A DNA stretch of 64,000 nt from Tulasnella sp. 424 (lineage: Eukaryota; Basidiomycota; Agaricomycetes; Cantharellales; Tulasnellaceae). The stretch is taken from assembly GCA_019633425.1 (NCBI GenBank), contig WSUB01000084.1, positions 62,001 through 126,000 on the forward strand, read 5' to 3'. Positions 57,782 through 64,000 of the stretch are shown here, piece after piece. Under the pieces are notes generated by a model. The model ran no database searches and was not told the origin of the DNA. It worked only from the letters and a program-made list of their open reading frames with translations. Each line of letters starts with the position of its first letter. The stretch's first letter is position 1. Both the position numbers and the translations under genes were made by a program.

Positions 57782-59880
57782 ATGTCCATGCTCAGTAAGT
57801 GGGTCTCTGAGCTGCACCCCAATGGCCCGGCAGCGGCCAAGACCCTCTTTGTAGCAGCGTCCGTGATGGCGCTGTACAAACTGACGGGGCACGTTTTGCG
57901 GGAGTATATTATTATCCCGAGAACGACCATCCTGAGGGATATAAACTTACTGCACACACCCAGGCGGGGTGGTAAGATCCCAGGGCGAGCTGTTATCTGT
58001 GGTGGAAGGTAGGAAATCTGCCAGCGTCTGGACGAGCCATTGATTGTATCCGTCTCTTTCACATAGCATTGCAGGTCTTCTCGCCGCCGCCGTGTGTGCG
58101 GACCACTTTGAGTCCGTCGTGGTCGTTGAAGCGGAGACTTGGGCGAGCGAACATGGAACGGCACTCCCCAAAATTGAAGGCCGTATTTATCGGACCACTC
58201 CCAGCGGATACCAGACTGTCACTGCCCCAAGAACCAGGGTTCCGCAATATTACTTTGGAAACTGTGAGTGTAGTCTTGAAACCGCCTAACCCCGTTATTG
58301 ACAGAATAGACTAATGGTGGTATTCATATTTGCTAGTATTCCAACCACCAGTCTTTACGGCGTTCAATCGACTCTTCCCCGGCCTTCCCCAAGTCATCGA
58401 TACGCTCAATATTGGGAGCGCTATAGTCGTTGCGAAACTGAGAATGAGCTATGGGGGGCTTGACCTGAAGGATCCGTACACCGACGAGGATGCCGCATCT
58501 GGTGCTCCAATCATGCCGTGCCTGACTCGGGAAGCCACCGAAGTTTTCTTGCGAAAGGCAGTCAAGGAGAGTCGCCCCAACGTTGTATTCAAGACTGGGA
58601 CTGTCAGTGGGTTCCTTGCACAGGAGAAAAGTTTAAAAGGCGTTACTGTGAGAGAAAATGGTGTCGAGAGGCAAGAGCAGGCGGATTTTGTGATCGGTAA
58701 GTCACTCAAAGCCCTCAGAATACGAAAACACATCTCATTAGTCACGAATAAATACTCCAGATGCCACAGGACCAAGCCAGGTGTCCTATTCGAAGTGGCT
58801 CCGCAGTGCAGGGTTTTCGCTTCCGTCCGACCTTCGTGTGGAATACGACCCAATCCTTAGATATGCCGCTTCGGTTTGGACTATCCCAGAACACTTGCAC
58901 TCTAAGTGGCCAGTTCCGTGGGGTTTCAAGTGCGGGTACATTTACACGCTGAGCCCTGATGCGGGAGTTGGCGACCCAAAGGCACTTGGAATTGCTATAG
59001 CAGAGAACAATCAAAGTACGAGCGATTCTTCCATCCATGTTTTGTGGTGTGCTTCACTTAACCTGGAATTCTTTGCGGCAGTGGTCATGACTATCGGAGG
59101 CCCTGCGGTCACTGACCTCCCCCACTCTTTACCCGAACTTCGAGCTTACGCGAATGGCCTATACGCAGCTAGCACCATACCCGAATGGGTTTGGCAGCTG
59201 TTTGACTTTATGGAGGAATATGAAGAAGAGTGTAAACCATTTTGGGCGGACTATCGGGTCCCACCCATGAGTTGGGTCCAATGGTACAAGATCGCCAAGA
59301 TCGGAGCATTGCCGAGGAATTGGATTGCCGTTGGCGATGCGAATATGATCCTGAATCCTTTTTCTGCCCAAGGCATATACAAGGCCTGCATCGATGCTAC
59401 CACCTTGAATGCCGTGCTGCACTCGGTCCCCGCTTCCTCTTTCACTGGCAAGCTGCCGAACATCCCAGGTCTGTTTTACCAAAAGCAGAATCCTCGGGTT
59501 AGTTCCCTTTGGTAAGTCTGATAATTCATGTTCGTAGAACCACGAATTGATCCTCTAATTCGTGTCTTGCTCATTCAACAGGGATGGTATTCGGGCTAGT
59601 GACTACGGATGGCCAACCACAAGTCCAATCCCAGGAGAAGATCTGTCCCACAACAGTTGGATCCGCAACTACGGCCGGTCATGCATGATACTTGCCCACA
59701 GCGTATGTTCTTCCCTAGTCGTTTTATGGCTCCGGACCCTGACAATGGATTGGGGACTTCTAGGATCCTGAGCTGTGTTCAGTCTGGTGGCACGTGGCAA
59801 TGCAACTTTCACCCGGAACGGACCTCTTCGCGCCTTGGATAATACTGAAGGTGGCGAGATATTACGCGCTTGGTTGGTGA
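57782..59880 (+). CDS. FAD-dependent monooxygenase-like protein, copy E, 568 aa
   Basis: Seven exons close in frame: 57782-58008, 58067-58263, 58337-58696, 58761-59015, 59082-59511, 59582-59702 and 59764-59880 (1707 nt). MSMLSKWVSELHPNGPAAAK, membrane-like helix AASVMALYKLTGHVL, AVICGG-S-IAGLLAAAV, VVVVEAETWASEHG, RVPQYYFGN, QPPVFTAFNRLFPGL, GGLDLKDPYTDED, REATEVFLRKAVKESRPN, VSYSKWLRSAGFSLP, NWIAVGDANMILNPFSAQG, SDYGWPTTSPIPGEDLSH, and a C-terminal SVWWHVAMQLSPGTDLFAP with a final GW. The FAD motif has NPFSAQG where the others have NPLYGQG or NPVYGQG. It is a complete gene and the reference model for the family. Confidence 0.85.
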
Positions 59881-60527
59881 GAACAAAGGAGGAAAAGACG
59901 GTAGACTTTGCCGTAGACCACCACCAAACGTGGTCTGCAGCGACAGCCTGTCGCGACGCCCCCAGCAACGAAAGCCTCTTTGGATTTCGGTGAAGACTCG
60001 TATCTTCACGACCATATACCTAGCCATTTCCACGGAATCAAATCACATAACTGTTCTGCCTAACCGATGGCCTTCTGGGATTTGTTGGTTGGCTACTGAA
60101 CGGGGCCACGGTCGAGATGTTGTAAGAGACGAAAACCAACAGGACGACATGAACTCCGCTAACCCAGCCGATTCTGCGGACCAGTCCCAGCCAGCCTCTC
60201 GATGCCAAGGCTATATATGTCCGACCGAAACATCGACTTTCTCACTTAAACTCTCACTACGACTCTATGAGTGAGTTCAAAACACTCTCCCGCAGCAGCT
60301 CATCCAACGATGAGGTGCTAGTCCTGAAATGCTCTGCCCTGCCTTTGCCTCCCGAGGATGGAGCTCTAGACTGTCGGAGCGCAAGTTGCGCAACTGCCCC
60401 CCACAAAGGGAGAAACGGTCAGGGTCGATCGTGGGAATTGAAAGCCCCTCAGAGCTCAGCCTTTTGAACGATCGACAGACAACGCATCGTGCCAGTCTTC
60501 CCAAAGGCCCATCTCCCACCATCATTC
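59881..60527. other. Intergenic region between FAD copies E and F
   Basis: About 650 bp without a supported gene. A TATATATG lies near 60211-60218, roughly 310 bp upstream of the copy F start. The plus-strand open frames here have no recognisable domain and no counterpart before copies D and E. Confidence 0.4.
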
Positions 60528-62624
60528 ATGCCAGCTCTCAACGAATGGATCTGCAAGCTGCATCCGAGCGGTTCCGTAGCCGCCAAAACCTTGTTTGTGG
60601 CAGCGTCGGTCGTGGCAGTTTACAAACTCAGTGGACACGTTCTGCGGGAGTATATAATTATCCCCAAAACTACTATTCTCAAGGATATAGATATCCTTCA
60701 TACGGCGAGACGAGACGGGAAGATTCCAGGTAGAGCGCTCATTTGCGGGGGAAGGTGAAAGAATCTGCGAGAGTCCTGTAACTCGGGCGGAGTGTTGACA
60801 ATTCTCGTTCTTATAGTATTGCCGGTCTTCTTGCCGCTGCAGTATGTGCCGACCACTTCGAGTCTGTTATGATCATTGAGGCCGAGGCCTGGGCGAATGA
60901 GCATGGAACGGAGCTCCCAAGGACTGAAGAGCGAGCTTATCGGACTACACCTGGAGGATACCAAACCGTCACGGCACCAAGAGCAAGAATTATCCAGTAT
61001 TACTTTGGGAACTGTTGGTTCTCATCTTGACTCTCATCTATCGAGTGGATTTAGTAACGTCTTGTTCGAATTTTGCAGTGTTCCAACCCACGGTCTATTC
61101 CACGTTCACCCGGCTCTTCCCTTGCGTACCAGGGATTATTGACGAGTTGAATATAGGAAGCACCGTCGGAGTACCAAAGATGAAGTTAGCTTATGGGGAT
61201 GCCAATTTGGAAGATCCATATACAGATGATGACATAAAGGCCGGTGCTCCGATCTCCCCGTGTCTGACCCGCGAAGCAACCGAAATTGTCCTGCGAAAAG
61301 CGGTCAAGAAGACTCACCCAAATGTAATCTTCAAGACCGGAACAGTTCATGGGCTTTTAAGGGAAGGAGACAGCTTGACCGGCGTGACAATTCGGGCTGA
61401 CGGTGCAAAGGCGGACATCAAGGCGAATTTCGTGGTTGGTAGGTCTTCGAAGCCATGCTGGGTGCCTTGGAGAAACTTGATTATTTATTTATTTAAATAT
61501 ACACCAGATGCGACTGGACCAACTCAGATGTCCTATACGAAGTGGTTTCAGAATGCAGGTGTTCCAACCCCGCCAGACCTCCGCGTGCAATACGATCCCA
61601 TCCTGAGATATACTGTCTCGATCTGGACCATTCCAACTCACCTACACTCTAAATGGCCAGTTCCTGGGGGGTTTCAATGTGGCCCATTATCCCTCAAGAA
61701 TTGCGATATTGAAGCGGGAGAATCACAAGTTCTTGCTTTTGTAGTAGCGGAGAACAATCAACGTACGATCGCTATCAGCCAACCTTACTTCTCCGTGTAC
61801 TCACTGTTTTCCATTTCACGGTGATGAGATAGTGCTCGTCAATTTCGGAGGCCCTTGTGTCTCTGACTTACCGCACTCCTTACCGGAGCTTCGGGAGTAC
61901 ACCAAGAATATCTACGGAGACAGAAAGCCACCGGATTGGATTTCGCCATTACTCGACTTCATGGAGGAATATGAAGAGGAATGCAAGCCATTCTGGGTGG
62001 ATATTCGAGTCCCGCCCATGAGTTGGGTCCAGTGGCACAAGACCGCCAAGAACGGAACACTCCCAAAGAACTGGATCGCTGTCGGGGATGCGAATATGAA
62101 TTTAAACCCACTTTATGGTCAGGGAATATTTAAATCCTGCGTTGACGTTACTACCTTAGACACGGTGCTGCGATCCATACCAGCTTCTTGCATGGAGCTA
62201 CCGAATATCCCCCAATTATTTTATAAACGACAGAACCCTCGAGTCAGCTCACTCTGGTGAGCTAGCAGCTTCACGTCCGATATACCGCTCCCAGCTCCTA
62301 ACACAGACCTATTTGCATACTAACAGGGATAGCAGCCGCGCTAACGACTACGGGTGGCCGACGACAATTCCAGTTGCTGGAGAGGATCTATCATGTAACA
62401 GTTGGATCCGGAAATACGGTAGATCATGCATTATGCTTGCTAGAGAGGTACGTGTTCGTGGGGTATACTTGCTTCGTTGAAGCTAACTGTAGTTTGGGAT
62501 CCTGAAGGATCCACATGTTCTCATGGTGTGGTGGCATGTAGCTATGCAACTTGCACCTGGGACGGATCTCTTTGCACCTTGGATTGCGTTGAAGGTCGCT
62601 AGATACCAGCTGCTTGGCTGGTGA
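60528..62624 (+). CDS. FAD-dependent monooxygenase-like protein, copy F
   Basis: Third plus-strand copy. MPALNEWICKLHPSGSVAAK, membrane-like helix AASVVAVYKLSGHVL, REYIIIPKTTILKDID, ALICGG-S-IAGLLAAAV, VMIIEAEAWANEHG, QPTVYSTFTRLFPCV, LAYGDANLEDPYTDD, REATEIVLRKAVKKTHPN, QMSYTKWFQNAGVPTP, NWIAVGDANMNLNPLYGQG, ANDYGWPTTIPVAGEDL, and the last exon FGILKDPHVLMVWWHVAMQL to LLGW, stop at 62624. It is the most diverged of D-F; the last exon carries a few extra codons before WWHVAM. The start at 60528 is preferred to an in-frame Met at 60489. No frame damage was seen. Confidence 0.82.
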
Positions 62625-62842
62625 ATGTAATACTCGGAAGGAGGAGGTTTAGATATCTGGGCATTGCGGCTGCGTTGGTTTTCCCCGCCCAAGTGTGGGG
62701 GAGCGGCATTGTTACCTCCTGAAAATGCATATCATAGTCATCGTAAATGTCCGCGTGCACGGGAAATGGCAGTAATAACTATTTCAGTGAATCGAATGAA
62801 CAAAAACATTGATCATACGGCAGGGAATTCTCCCCGAAACCT
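62625..62842. other. Convergent intergenic spacer
   Basis: 218 bp between the 3' ends of FAD copy F and the F-box gene. Nothing recognised. Confidence 0.4.
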
Positions 62843-64000
62843 TCAATGCCAAGACTCCAACCCAATGGTGACATCGACCCTCTCCCTTAATCTCTCCAAT
62901 GGCTCCTCCCACTCAGAACGTGAGACGGCATCTCGAGCTCCACTATATATTGCGGAAGGATCACTGAGGAAACGGACGCGTTTGATTGAAGGCCTCGCCT
63001 CAACGAGCTCCTCGACCTGCCGAGGGTTTACAACGTCAAAGCAAACCTCTTCGAGCTTTGAACAAAGTGGGTCAGAGACCGGTGAGACGTCGTGTGACAT
63101 GAGGTGCGTTGGTATATGTGAAACATAGTGGTCTTGGTATGTGAGGCCCTCCAAGCCGTGGATGTAATCGGAGAATCGTAAGAGATTCGGGCATCGCCGA
63201 AGGAGGTAAGTGAGCACATCAAGAGCGCTTTCCCAGTCACCCCACTGCAGCTCCTGGAGGTGTTGATAAGTCGAAAGTGTTGGATATATGAACGGGGGGT
63301 CTTCAGCCCAGTCGTCGTCGACGTGACCATCATGAGGACCGATTACAAGCGTCTGCAATGCAGGTGCCGAAAGGATGGCTAAAATCTCCAAGATGTTGGG
63401 GCATCGAATGACACGAAGTTGGACCAGGTTTGGGAGCGGTAATGGATGTGAGCGAAGTCGCTCAAGGTTGTCGCTCTTGATACCGTGGAGCGTGATGCTG
63501 GCCAGGCATGGAGCGGATGTTGGAAGGAGTAAATACCCACGACAAGACAGGCGTTGAAGGGACGGCAAGTTGGCATGAGTAAGGATGACATTCGGTGACC
63601 GAGACTCTCCTACTGGAATTATGGTCCCAACATGGAGTGACTCGAGGCACGGCATAGGGGCTTTGAGAAGCTGTTTGATGTCATTGGCCGGCGTCGGAAT
63701 GGGCCTAGACGGGGGCAAGTGATGCTCCTGGTGTCCGTACGAAATGTCAAGCCTTTCCCACCGATGCGCAGTACTTTTGAGCGCATTGGTGGCATTTTCA
63801 ACGTTGTATATATGGTCGGGCCATATCGTGACTTCCAGCGGTAGCTCCCCACCCTTCCGAAACCTGTCCTGCACCTCTCCCAGCCATTCCTGAGGGTCAT
63901 TACTGGAACCTGTGTTCCTAAAGGTCCAAAGGGACCTTATACCCCGCCCGACCCATACACGTGTCCATAAATGTGGGGATTGGTTTATAAGCTGTTGCCA
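62843..64000 (-). CDS. F-box/LRR-like protein, 5' end beyond the right edge
   Basis: The open frame runs from the window edge (WQQLINQSPHLWTRVWVGRG, the segment that follows the F-box helix in this superfamily) through leucine-rich repeats: ELPLEVTIWPDHIYNVEN, PMPCLESLHVGTI, LPSLQRLSCRGYLL, LPNLVQLRVIRCPN, YQHLQELQWGDWES, RCPNLLRFSDYIHG and PSIKRVRFLSDP, ending TIGLESWH with stop at 62843. It shares the 'WPDHI' and 'CPNLxRxSxYI' blocks with the F-box genes at 28.6 and 35.9 kb, but is distinct, on the opposite strand and not part of their duplication. The F-box itself and the start codon lie outside the window. Confidence 0.8.
   Translation of the reverse strand, partial: WQQLINQSPHLWTRVWVGRGIRSLWTFRNTGSSNDPQEWLGEVQDRFRKGGELPLEVTIWPDHIYNVENATNALKSTAHRWERLDISYGHQEHHLPPSRPIPTPANDIKQLLKAPMPCLESLHVGTIIPVGESRSPNVILTHANLPSLQRLSCRGYLLLPTSAPCLASITLHGIKSDNLERLRSHPLPLPNLVQLRVIRCPNILEILAILSAPALQTLVIGPHDGHVDDDWAEDPPFIYPTLSTYQHLQELQWGDWESALDVLTYLLRRCPNLLRFSDYIHGLEGLTYQDHYVSHIPTHLMSHDVSPVSDPLCSKLEEVCFDVVNPRQVEELVEARPSIKRVRFLSDPSAIYSGARDAVSRSEWEEPLERLRERVDVTIGLESWH

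Overview
The window looks like nuclear DNA of an agaricomycete (mushroom-forming basidiomycete). The evidence is dense GT-AG introns of about 50-80 nt, CTNA(C/T)-type branch points, large F-box/LRR-type families, a fungal Sac7-type RhoGAP, and two small genes whose products end in a CaaX box in the manner of basidiomycete mating pheromone precursors. All gene models were spliced by eye. The models given with exon coordinates close in frame.

Left end (1-5.35 kb): three single-copy genes on the minus strand. They are a RhoGAP protein running off the left edge, a complete oxysterol-binding (OSBP/Osh) protein of 555 aa, and a complete UNC-50/GMH1 Golgi membrane protein whose reading frame seems to need a one-nucleotide exon. 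5.4-22 kb: a convergent pair, a tandem-kinase-domain gene (+) facing the 26S proteasome ATPase RPT6 (-), is present three times. All three kinase copies are largely preserved. Only the third RPT6 (403 aa) is intact; the first is a 3' stub and the second a frameshifted pseudogene. A MITE-like element sits in front of kinase copy 3 and a 1-kb insertion in front of copy 2.

22-39 kb: three copies of a FAD-dependent monooxygenase-like gene on the minus strand (A, B, C). B and C lie in long direct repeats that also carry a dead 5' fragment of RPT6, a GCGAAA-rich segment and two F-box/LRR-like genes each. One of those four F-box genes is frameshifted.

39-50.6 kb: a 4.4-kb tandem duplication containing an unknown multi-pass membrane protein family (two decayed copies, then one intact 377-aa copy) and, once per complete unit, a short gene ending in CVVM. 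The two CVVM genes differ sharply in the residues just before the CaaX box while the surrounding DNA is nearly identical. That is the pattern expected of diversifying lipopeptide pheromones and is the most interesting signal here. No STE3-type receptor was found in the window.

Right end (51-64 kb): an intact Xaa-Pro aminopeptidase with a mitochondrial-type leader, three further FAD monooxygenase-like genes (D, E, F, plus strand) with a truncated relic between D and E, and the 3' part of another F-box-like gene running off the right edge. More than two thirds of the window is segmental duplication of recent to moderate age, so much of the sequence is repeats of itself. Functions of the kinase, FAD and F-box families in this organism cannot be deduced from the sequence beyond their domain chemistry.
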